From NCBI GenBank assembly GCA_009823505.1, contig VZQC01006697.1, forward strand, positions 1,757,894 to 1,821,893: 64,000 nt of DNA. The letters are read 5' to 3'. The stretch's first letter is position 1. Each line of letters opens with the position of its first letter. The DNA comes from Rhizomys pruinosus (lineage: Eukaryota; Chordata; Mammalia; Rodentia; Spalacidae). The notes under the pieces are model-generated. The model saw nothing but the letters and a program-made list of their open reading frames with translations, was not told where the DNA came from and did not search any database. Shown one piece after another: positions 1 through 10,646 of this stretch. The position numbers and the translations under genes were made by a program.

Positions 1-48
1 AGGAAGGAAAGGAAGGAAAGGAAGGAAGGAAGGAAGGTAGGTAGATAG
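1..48. repeat. (GGAA)n / (GGTA)n microsatellite
   Basis: Purine-rich tetranucleotide repeat of GGAA units drifting into GGTA/GATA units. It is cut by the window edge, so its full length is unknown. Confidence 0.9.
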
Positions 49-139
49 GTGAAATCCAGTATCCAGTATTGGTTTTTACTGTACCTTCTATCTTTCAGTA
101 TTTACTGAGTTCTTTTTTTTTTTTTTTTTTTTTTCTTCT

Positions 140-560
140 ATTTTTTATGTGTGAGCATGGTATGGAGACAGAGAACACAAGGTCTGGGTTACCTCACTCA
201 AGATGATTGTTTCCAGTTCCATCTGTTTACCTGTGACTTTCACATACTTCTGTTTTTCTTAGCCGCTGAATAATATCCCATGGTATAAATGTACATGTAC
301 CATACTTTCATTATCCATCAGTTATGGCCGTCTAGGTTGTTTCTGTTTCCTGGCCATTGTGAACATGGATGACCAGGTATCTCTGTAGTAGGATAGAGAA
401 TCCTTTGGGTGTATGCTCAGGAGTGGTCCGGCTGGATCATGGGGTGGATCTACTGCTAGCTTTTGGAAGAACCTCCATATTAATTTCCACAGTGGCTGTA
501 CTAGTTCACATTCTTGTCTGCAGTGAGTAAATGTTCTCCTTTCCCCACAAGCCTCAGCCA
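140..560 (-). mobile_element. L1 retrotransposon fragment (3' part of ORF2), antisense
   Basis: On the minus strand the segment reads as the decayed end of L1 ORF2; short blocks such as CELVQPLWK and FTMARKQKQP resemble its C-terminal region. The plus strand carries the usual antisense landmarks (aataatatcccatggta; cctttgggtgtatgctcag). A poly-T tract precedes it at 113-134. It is 5'-truncated and not functional. Confidence 0.8.
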
Positions 561-660
561 TCCAGTTCTAGGGGAACTTCTGGCCTTGGTGGGTACTGCA
601 TGTACATGGTATACTTATCATGCTGGCAAAACATTCACATACATGCAATACAACTAAATA

Positions 661-815
661 ATTTTTTTTTTGTCTTTTTGAGACAGGGTATCCCTGTAGC
701 CCCAGCTGTTCTGGAACTCACTCTGTAGACCAGGCTGGGCTTGAACTCACAAAGATCCACCTGCCTCTGCCTCCCAAGTGCTAGGATCAAAAGTGTTTGC
801 CACCACGCCCTGCAG
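661..815 (-). mobile_element. B1 SINE, antisense
   Basis: It begins with the poly-T tail complement and gagacaggg, contains ctgtagaccaggctgg, and ends ccaccacgcc. This is a nearly full-length B1 in antisense orientation. Confidence 0.9.
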
Positions 816-1139
816 CAATAAAATATTTTTAAAGGGATGTTTTTTCTCAATTTTAACATCTGAGAGTCACATGGGAGTAGTAGTTAACGCTACTTGACAG
901 TTACTGCCCATTTGAAATGCATTACAGCACAGTCCTGTGCATTTTTTCCATGTATGCTCTTTTTCATATATGTTCCTTCTGGAGATTCATAAGGTAGGTA
1001 CTATTGTTTTATACATTTTATACTTGAAGAAATTAAGGCTCAAAAAGGCAAAATTGCCAAAGGCAATAAGTGGAAGTCTCACAATTTGAACGTAAGCAGT
1101 TTTGCTTCAGAGCACGTGATCTTTACTTTTTTATTTTTT

Positions 1140-1280
1140 GATTAATTAAAAAAAATTGAGACAGGTCTGGCTGTCTTGGAACCTACTATGAAAACCAGGC
1201 TAGCCTCAGACTTACAGAGATCTGCCTGCCTCTGCCTTTAAGTGTTCTGATTAAAGGTCTGTGCCACTAAACCCTGATTG
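1140..1280 (-). mobile_element. Old B1 SINE, antisense
   Basis: A diverged antisense B1 (ttgagacaggtctgg ... cttacagagatctgcctgcctctgcc ... attaaaggt), older than the copy at 661. Confidence 0.65.
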
Positions 1281-1752
1281 TTATTTTATTTTTTAAACTT
1301 TTGTTGCTATTTTGTAATACTATGCCTAGCATGTGGTAGGGCCTGGATTTTATCTCTAGCACTGTTTAAAAACAAAAAACCAGAGCCCAATAAAGGGAGA
1401 AGGAAAACCCCAGCTCTCCAAAGTTGTCTGTGACCTTCTAGTTCACCAGCACATACATATCATGTGTGCTCCTGTGTGCATGCACACAGTAATAATAATA
1501 ATAATAAATAAACTTTTAAAAAATGGTGCTAAGTCATATCAGACAGTTGATAAAAAGTTTTTATAGATGAAATGAAAAAATGGAACTTTCTATTTTTTCT
1601 TGCCTCTGAGTATCTTAGCATGGACTAAGTTCAAATTCTGCTTCACCACTTTGTAGTTCTATGACCTTCAGCACATCATAGGTCAGTAGGTGAAAGCTAC
1701 TTGTTGCTGGTTCTGTGGTGATGGCTCCTTCTCTGTCTCTTCTCTTAATCAG

Positions 1753-1890
1753 GTGGATTTGTTTAAAAAGAGTCTTCTGTTGATTCCTATTCACCTGGAA
1801 GTCCACTGGTCTCTCATTACTGTGACACTCTCTAATCGAATTATTTCATTTTATGATTCCCAAGGCATTCATTTTAAATTTTGTGTAGAG
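1753..1890 (+). pseudogene. SENP5: SENP5-like protease exon inside a BPTF intron
   Basis: A 138-bp exon-like segment with an intact acceptor (cttctcttaatcag) and donor (gtaagt) encodes 46 uninterrupted codons. They match the core of the SENP5 SUMO/NEDD protease domain, including IPIHLEVHWSL with the catalytic His and SFYDSQG with the catalytic Asp, and end at FCVE. The catalytic Cys lies in a later exon, and none of the following SENP5 exons (which would begin NIRKYLL) occurs before BPTF resumes at 2833. Splice sites are retained, so this is a genomic-DNA copy, not a processed pseudogene. SENP5 is unlinked to BPTF in the mammals I know. In BPTF's reading phase the exon would meet a stop after a few codons. 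Alternatives are an assembly misjoin or a lineage-specific rearrangement. The identity is strong; calling it a pseudogene is inference. Confidence 0.75.
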
Positions 1891-2140
1891 GTAAGTTAAT
1901 ACTCTCTTTTCTTGTTTATCTTATAATTGACCAAATTATCTCATAGCTCTAGACAGGAGTCTTAACAGTTGCTTTCAAGAAAGTGCTCTGAACTGCTATG
2001 AAAAGAGACTACAGGAAGCCTGTCAGGACGGGGAGAGGCCGCTGCCAGAGCCGCCCCTCCCTGCTAGGTATATGCCCTGTGTGCATTTCGTCACCATTTT
2101 TTCTGCTTTTCCATAAAAGTTGCTTTTGGAGAGAGGTCTT

Positions 2141-2242
2141 TTTGAGACAAGGTCTCGCTTTAGCCCTAGCTGGCCTTAAGTCACAGAGCTCCACCTGCCT
2201 CTCAAGTGCCAGGATTAAAGAGATGTGCCATCATGCCTAGTA
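2141..2242 (-). mobile_element. B1 SINE fragment, antisense
   Basis: A partial antisense B1 (tttgagacaaggtctcgctttagcc ... caagtgccaggattaaag) lacking its middle section. Confidence 0.7.
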
Positions 2243-2359
2243 AAGAATGCTTTTTGAGTGAAAATAAAAACTTTTTTTCTTGGTTATCCTAAATCTAAGA
2301 TTTTCTCATATCTTCAAAGTAACTTCTGTGCTGTCACAATATAGTACACTTCAAATAAC

Positions 2360-2520
2360 TTTTTTCTTTCTTTATTTTTGGTCTTTTTGAGAATCTCACT
2401 GCAGCCTCAGCTGTCCTGGAACTCACTGTGTAGACCAGGATGCCCTCGAATTCACAGAGATCCACCTGCTTTTCTGCCTCCCAAGTGCTGGGATTAAAGG
2501 CGTGTGCCACCACACCAGCT
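2360..2520 (-). mobile_element. B1 SINE, antisense
   Basis: Antisense B1 from the tail-side T-rich segment through ctgtgtagaccagg to gccaccacaccagc, with a small gap after tttttgag. Confidence 0.85.
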
Positions 2521-2608
2521 CGTTTCTCTTTTTCAGTAAGAAATAATAGAATATATTTATTGGACAGAACTGGGTTGTTTTCACTAAACTGGGTAAATTC
2601 TAATATTA

Positions 2609-2775
2609 GAGGGCTAGAGAGATGGCTCAGTGGTTAAGAGCACTTGCTGATCTTGTATAGGGCCAGAGTTCAGTTCCCAGCACTGCTTGAAACTCTAGCC
2701 CTAGGGGATCTGTTGCCCTCTTTTGGCCTCTTTGGCATCCCTCCCTCAACATCCACAAATAAAACTCAAAATAAT
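2609..2775 (+). mobile_element. B2-type SINE, sense, older copy
   Basis: It starts gggctagagagatggctcag with the tRNA-like A box, continues to a diverged B box (cagagttcagttccc) and ends in aataaaactc. It lacks the 17-bp internal duplication seen in the young copies. Confidence 0.75.
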
Positions 2776-2832
2776 AAATTTAAAAATTCTAATAGAATAT
2801 ATGTAATTGCCATATGTGTGATTCTTTTTTAG

Positions 2833-3012
2833 CCAAAAATACTATGGATGAACATAAAGATGAATCAGATAAAAGAAAAAGCCCACGAAGTCCCAAAAAA
2901 ATGAAGACAGACTCTGATTCTGAGAAAGGTGAGGTAAAAGGTTCAGATGCTACAAAAGGAACAAATGAAGGTGAAATGGATGTCTCCAAGATACCTGAGG
3001 AGAAGGACCAAG
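2833..3012 (+). CDS. BPTF: BPTF coding exon (DESDKRK...PKKMK region)
   Basis: Acceptor attcttttttag, donor gtaagg; it enters at phase 1 and leaves at phase 1 (180 bp). It encodes a Lys/Asp/Glu-rich stretch ([20 protein letters not shown]) matching the human segment that follows the EGTKNN motif. No domain is known here; it is a basic/acidic linker. Confidence 0.93.
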
Positions 3013-4380
3013 GTAAGGATGGTCACGTACAGAGGGCCGCCCGGGCGATGGGAATGCCCTGGATCAGGCCCCACTGGAAAGGTACTGCAGCGCTACATGA
3101 CTCATGAAGTGGACAGTTCACCCTGACAAGTGCAAATGCTGTAGCCTGTTCATAGAAGTCTACAGCCATTTGTCATGATTTGTGATCATTTTTATCACAC
3201 CAAGGGCGGCCTCACTGGAAGCACTTTCTGACCGCTCTAGCTTCTTCCACCTCATTAGTTTCTTTCTGTGGGTTTGCCTATTTTGAACATTCATTTAAAT
3301 AGAATTAGGCCGTCTTGTGCTTTGGAGTGCACTTCTGTAACCTAGCACAGTCTTCCCACTTTTCATCCATGTTGTGTTCATCAGTGCTTTATTCTTATTT
3401 CCAGAAAAGCCTCTGCTCTTTGAATAGCCACAGCTTGTTGTTCAGTCACTGCTGAGTAAACATTTGGGTCTTTTTACTCTCTAGCTGTTGTGCATAATGC
3501 TGTGAACATTAATGGACAAAGTGGTTTTGAGGGCTTCTGGGGTTTTTTTTTTTTTGTTTTTGTTTGTTTGTTTTTGTTTTTAACATTTATTCCAAGGGAT
3601 AGATAGAACTCCAGTCATAATAATAAATGCCTTTACCTAGTGAGCCTTCTCTGTGGCTCTGTATACAAGTTTATTTGTAGAGCCAGGTTTTAACTTCATA
3701 GAGACAGACCAAAGAGTGAAATTCCTAGATTGTATGGAAACCTCATATTTAACTTTTTGAGAAACTTACATTGTCATTAAAAGTTTTCAGGGGCCAGTAA
3801 GATAAATGAATAAAAAATATTTTTATTAAAAATAAAAAAGCTTTTTTCCAGGTGTGGTGGTGCACGCCTTTAATCCCAGCACTTGGGAGACAGAGGCAGG
3901 TAGAGTTCAAGGCCAGCCTGGGGTCTGCAGAGTGAGTTCCAGGACATCTGGGGCCACAGAGAGACCCTGCCTCAAAAAGACCATAAATAAATAAATAAAT
4001 AAGTAAGTAAATAAATAAATAAATAAATAATTTTTTGAAAATTAAAAAGCTTTTAAGGAAACATATAAGCAGACTATAGGGATGAGTCACTGTATAATGT
4101 GCTTGATGCGTAAGTATGAGGACTGGTATTCCCATTCCCAGAGTCTGTGGGATTGCCAGGTGTGTGAGGTGGGATCACCTGTAATTTCAGCATTCGGAAG
4201 ACAGATGCTGGACTATCAGTAATGGTGAACACTGGGTTCAAGGAATAATGTGGACACTGACTGACTCCTGAGGTCATCCTCAGGTGTCCACACACACATA
4301 GGTACACATATACCAGCACCTGAACAAACATCTATGAATAAATAACATGGGCTAAGCCAGGCATTGCGGTTCAGATATAT

Positions 4381-4423
<43 letters not shown>

Positions 4424-7400
4424 TATGAATGTATTGGCTGCATGTAGGTTTGTGTACCTGTGTCGTGCAATGCCGCGTAGGTCAGAAGAGGGCGTCGGAT
4501 TCCCCTGGAACTGGAGTTCTCCTGGAATTGGAGTTACAGATGGTTCTCAGCCGCCATGTGGGTGCTGGGGATCGAACCTGGGTCCTCTGCAAGAGCAGTC
4601 AGTGCTCTTAACCGCTAGGCTATCTCTCCAGCCCCTGTGGTTCAGACCTTTAAACCTAGTACCACCTAGGAGGATGAGGCAGAAGGATTGCCTTGAGTCT
4701 GAGGTCAGCCTGGGCTACAGAGTAAGACTCTGTCTCAGAAAAACAAAATAAGAAGTTCCTGGTATAGCTGATGACTGACTGGCTCTATGACATACACACC
4801 AGGGACCATATATCATTTCTTGCTAAAGTGCCTTTTCGGTCCAAATAATATACTTGGTTTTAAGGTTTTTTTGTTTGTTTGTTTAGGTTTTTTTTGTCTT
4901 TTTTGAGACAGGGTCTCCTTGTAGACGCAGCTGTCCTGGAACTCACTATGTAGACCAGGCTGGTCTTGAACTCACAGAGATCCCCCTGCCTCTGCGTCTC
5001 AAGTGTTGGGACTAAAGGCATGCGCCACCACACCTGGCAGTTTTAAGTGTTTTTGATAATAAAAATGGGAGGAAAAGGTTAGCACATAAAAGAACAAAAG
5101 TAGGTCTGGGCATGGTAGCACACACCTCTAATCCTAACACTCAAAATGTAGAGTCAAAAAGGATCATCTCAAGTTCAAGAAAAGTAATACCTCTAAAAGT
5201 TAAAATAGTCTTATGAATTTCTCATTTACTTTATTTAACAGATGGAAAAGAACTTTTAGATTCGGATAATAATGCCAAACCCTTCAAGGAAGAACCCATG
5301 GAGATTGATGACAATTTGAAAACAGAGTCTCATCTAAACTGTCAAGAAAGTACTCAAGAGGATGTGGTCAATGTCAGTGAAGGTTTCCATCTAAGGACTA
5401 GTTACAAGAAGAAAACAAAATCATCCAAGCTGGACGGACTTCTTGAAAGGAGAATTAGACAGTTTACCCTGGAGGAAAAACAGCGCCTTGAAAAATTGAA
5501 GCTGGAGAGTGGAATTAAGGGAACAGGCAAGTCTTCCACAAGTTCTTTGAAAAGTCTTTCTGAATCACCCATAACAGCAAAAGCAAAAGAAGGGCATCAG
5601 AGTGACTCACCCAAACAAGAGCAAAGCCCTAGTGTAACTAGTATTAAACCTGAGGACTCAATGCAAGAGTGCTCACCAAGTGATTCCTCAGTTCTTGGTA
5701 TCAGTGGTCCTAGTCTTAATACAAACAAACTCCCTCCAAAAGATCAAGCATTAGATGATCTCTCCATTCAGAGTCCTGGGCCTAATTATCAGAAACAGAA
5801 CTCTGTTGAAAATGACTTTGATGCCAGTCTCTCTGACCCTGCAAGTAAAGGACTGGAGTTAAATCAAACTAAAATGAAAGGAAATGATTACTTTACTGAT
5901 GACTCTAAGCCAGCGAGTGCAGTTGACATTGGTACTTCGATCTATAAAAACAAGAAACCACCCCTACAGGAAGATGGTAGTACCATTTGTTCTTCCAAGA
6001 GTACTTTACCTACACCAGTACCCAAAAGTACCAGTGTCAAAAATGCTTACTCCCTCTCAAAAGCAATGGACCTTGACAGGAAGCTAGGATGTGACTCTGA
6101 ATACAATAGCACTTTGGAGACTAGTTCAGACACCATGTCTATTCAGGATAACAGCGAAGAAGACATGATTGTTCAGAATAGCAGTGAAAGGATTTCTGAA
6201 CAGATTGTGACTCCAGGACAAGGTGTCGAAAGTATAGAGCCTTTGAAATATGAGTTTGTTTCTCAGTCCACTGAAAATTCTGATGACAAGCCACAGGGTA
6301 AGGTAAATGAAGCAAATGGTAGAAGAATAAGCCATCACCAGAAGCTTGAGGAGAGACCACTTACTAAATGTGCTGACCAAATAAGCCTAAATAAAAATAC
6401 TATGGACAAAAAGAATAATGAAAATCGAGAGCCTGAAAAGAAAGGACAGAAAACAAATAAATTTCAAATTAATGGCAAAGATACTAAATCTAAAGTGCAT
6501 TTGAAAGGGGAGTGCTTGAAGGAAATCTCAGAAAGTAAAGTAGTAAGTGGTAATGTTGAACCAAAGGTCAATAATATCAATAAAGTAGTTCCTGGAAATA
6601 TTAGGTCACTGTCTGTTAAAGAAACTGCTATTAAGCCATTTGTTAATGGTGATGTCATCATGGAAGATTTTAATGAAAAAAATAGTTCAGAAACCAACTC
6701 ATGTTCTCTGAGTTCTTCAGATGCTGAAGGCAATTACCAAGATAGCCTCGAGACCCTGTCGTCAACCAAAGATTCTGACGGTACCCAGGTAACTACACCC
6801 CCACCCCCTTGTCCAGAAAGCAACTCCTTTAATCAGGTGGAAGATATGGAAACTGAAACTCAGGAGGTTAAGAAAGTTACTCCATCTCCTGTTACTTCTG
6901 GAGAGGAGTCTAACCTCAGTAATGACTTCACAGATGAAAATGGTCTGCCTAGCAGCAAAGGTGAAAACGTCAATGGAGAATCCAAAAGAAAAACAGTTAT
7001 CACAGAAGTTACCACAATGACATCCACAGTTGCTACAGAGTCAAAAACCGTGATCAAGGTAGCGCAGGGCAACAAACAGACTGTGGTCTCTTCCACAGAA
7101 AATTGCGCCAAATCCACTGTCACAACCACCACCACTACTGTAACAAAGCTCTCTACACCCTCCACAGACAGCTGTGTAGACATCATCTCTGTAAAGGAGC
7201 AGAGCAAAACTGTCGTCACCACGACAGTGACAGACTCCTTGACCACTGCAGGAGGCACATTGGTGACATCTATGACAGTGAGCAAAGAGTATTCCACAAG
7301 AGACAAAGTGAAACTGATGAAATTTTCAAGACCAAAGAAGACACGTTCTGGTACAGCCCTGCCATCCTATAGGAAGTTTGTTACCAAGAGCAGCAAGAAG

Positions 7401-10400
7401 AGCATATTCGTGTTGCCCAATGATGATTTGAAAAAGTTGGCCAGAAAAGGAGGAATCCGTGAAGTCCCTTATTTCAATTACAATGCAAAACCTGCCTTAG
7501 ATATATGGCCATATCCTTCTCCTAGACCAACCTTTGGTATCACGTGGAGGTATGCACTTTGCGTGTATTTGAGGGTGGGAGGAACTTTTTTTGCTTTTTT
7601 TGAGACAGGGTCTCCCTTTAGTCCCAGCCGCCCTGGAGCTCACTATGTAGACCAGGCTGGCCTTGAGCTCACAGAGATCCTCCTGCTTCTGCCTCCCTAG
7701 TCCTGGGATTAAAGGCATGTGCAACCATGCCCAGCTGGGAGGAACTTCTTAAAGAGTTATAAAAAATACCTCATTTTTTAAGTAAAATGAGAGAAAATTG
7801 AGAAGCATCTATTTAGTGGCCAGAGTTAGCATTGGAAGTAAGATTCAGAAAGCTTCCAGTTCAGACACCTGGTAGTCCTAAAGTTTTCCTAGGTAAAATG
7901 GACTTAAGAAAAAAATATCTAAACACTTTAGATGTAAAGGAATCTTTAATATGAATCTCCATTTTAACTTTCATAAGATAAATAGTACATGCCAAATTTG
8001 GTTGTTTTTATGGCCTAATTTTCCAGGGGATTTCATATTATTTGCTCTGGTAACAAGTTAACCACAGAATTGGATTATCACCAACTTGTAGAATGTTTGA
8101 ATTTTATTTCTCTGAGGTGATTCATGAAAACCTAAGACAAAGGGAAGTAAGCCTATAAATTCCATGAAGCCCATCATGTCAGATCTTCCTAGTACAACTT
8201 ATTTGCACAATAAGCATGTTTTGGAGTTCTGTAATATATAAGGTATACTATAAATTCCTAGGAATTTTTTTTCAACTCAAAAACACTCCTAATTTAAAAT
8301 GTTCTGTGTTCTCTTATGTTTGGGAACATATACATATATATGTATATATAGATATGTGTGTATATATTATTGACAGTTGTGAACCCATGTAGTTTTATAC
8401 GGGGGAGGGATTTTTATGGGCACATAATATTTTGCCTGTGACTACATAGTTAGGAGCAGTGCTTGCTTCCCTCCTCCCATTCATCCTGTATGTATTACTG
8501 CATTTCACATATTTGTCCACGCCTCGCCCCTCTTCCTGCCTCTGTCCCTATCTTCTCACCCTTTATAATTGAGAGAGATGGAACATAAACTTTAAAACAT
8601 AAAAGAGCTGGGGACCATGCTAGAAAGCAGGATTGATCTTAGCTGCGGTTAGATTTTACATTATCATTTAAGCAAGTTTCTGAGTGACCTTCATTTCAGT
8701 GTGTATTGATTGATATGTTTCCAATTTGTTTAAGTTAAAAATCACACTTTTTGTATATCACAGTCAGCTAGTTTGTATTAGAGAACATGACAAAATCTGA
8801 TGTAAATTAGCATTCTCTGTAAAGGAATGAATTCCCTATGACGACCCTTCATAGTTTGTATGACCTCATCATTTGATTTGAAGTAAGCTATCATCACTGC
8901 ATTGCACACTCCATAGAGACAGCTGAAAAGTACAATTTCTCTGCAGGGCCTGCAATGAAGGGTTTGCAGAATCCTGCAGGGAATCAAGGAACTCCTCATT
9001 GCAGTTCATGGATTTGTAGGATTACTGCACTTTTCTGCTTTCTTCATTGAGAGCGGTCCCAAAATGTATCCTTGACTGTCCTGCAGGTAACTTCTTTCCA
9101 CTGGAAAAGTTACTGTGTACAAGTAGTTGAGTTAAGATGCTGTAGCTGGAGGCTGGCCTTTCTGTTCTCTCTACTTTGAAGTGGAAGGTAGTCCGGCGGG
9201 ACCCTCGGGGAGAATTGGACCCCAGTCCTAATCTCCATTACTCCAGGACCCTTGTCCATATGGTCCAGGTTTCAGGAGCTTTTAATTAATGATGTTTTTT
9301 TATTGCATTGGTACATGTTTCTGTTTGTTTAATTTCTCATTTTTTCTTTTATTTATTTATGTGTATGAATGTACTGTCTGCATGTAGGTCTGTGCACCCG
9401 TGTTGTGCAATGCCGCGGAGTTCAGAAGAGGGCTTCGGATTCCCCTGGAACTGGAGTTCTCCTGGAGTTGGAGTTACAGACGGTTCTCAGCCGCCATGTG
9501 GGTGCTGGGGATCGAACCCGGGTCCTCTGCAAGAGCGATCGGCGCTCTTAACCGCTAGGCCATCTCTCCAGCCCCAATTTCTATTTTTTAATAGAAATAC
9601 TTTCCTGTATATTTTTAATAGATAATTGCCTTCAAATACATGCTAAGTTCTTAACTAGTTGAAAATGAAATATAATCCCTTCTATCTAATGGACGTATAA
9701 CTACAGATATGTGTTATTCTTGATTTTATGATACATTAAAAATAACTATGCATATAAAGTGAATTTTTACATTAACACTTACATAAGATACGTTCGCTGC
9801 TTAGAGTACAGGCTAAGAATGCCAAAGGCTCATCTATGATCCTCTCTTCTTTTGGTATCAAACTCCTGGCCTCAAGCAGTCCTCCCAGCCCAGCCTCACA
9901 AGTAGCTAGGATTACAGGCAGGCCTAACTGCATGTGTGTTATTTGTTAAATATAACATTAAGGCCGAGTACCATGGAAAAATTGAAACTTGAATTGTAGG
10001 CCCCACAGAACCTCCTTAACCCTCTGCACTATCCATTACCTTATGCCCTTTCCCCCAGGCTCTGACTCTGTTTCATTGTCACTTTGAACTGGCAGTTGTC
10101 CTCCACAGTGCTGACAGAGGGCTCATGCTAAATGTCCATCCATGCTGGGAATATTCTGATTGAGCTATTTACTACTTCAGGGAAAGGCACAGAAAGTACC
10201 TGTCTCCCAGGGATCACTCAGTACTTCCCTTACTACCCTGTTTAGTACTGGAGGCCTTAATAGTATGTACAGTTTTTAGTCTTGTTCTTTAAGCCCTTGG
10301 TCTTGCCCAGCATGTCCTTCCTTTTGCCTTCCTTACCCATGCAAGCTCCATCTCTGTCCATACATAGGCATCCCTTCCCTCTGGCCATAATGACTCTGGA

Positions 10401-10607
10401 CGTGGTGCCTTAGAAGTATGTGCTTTTGCACATTCTTCTTAGCATATATATGCTCCTTGCCTTCAGTGAACTACCCTGTTACCCCCTTAGCCTGTCCTTT
10501 CAGACTATGGCCAACCTTTTGTACTTTCCTGTCATACAGCACCTTGAAACAAGCAGATTTGAATCCACTTCTACATACTCCAGCTCTTTTCTCATACTCT
10601 TTAAAAT

Positions 10608-10646
<39 letters not shown>

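Noticed and set aside
1998..2240. GC-rich patch after the SENP5 exon (2010-2075) as a further exon of SENP5 or BPTF
   Set aside because: It does not match the expected next SENP5 residues or any BPTF segment I know, and runs into a B1; no support.
6860..7306. A 148-codon Val-rich minus-strand frame
   Set aside because: It is the complement of the Thr-rich part of the large BPTF exon; Thr codons read backwards as Val-like codons.
9369..9551. About fifteen near-identical 60-residue frames ([14 protein letters not shown]...) across the window, resembling a repeated small-protein family
   Set aside because: Every one coincides with an antisense B2 SINE; the sequence identity is SINE identity and not selection for a peptide.
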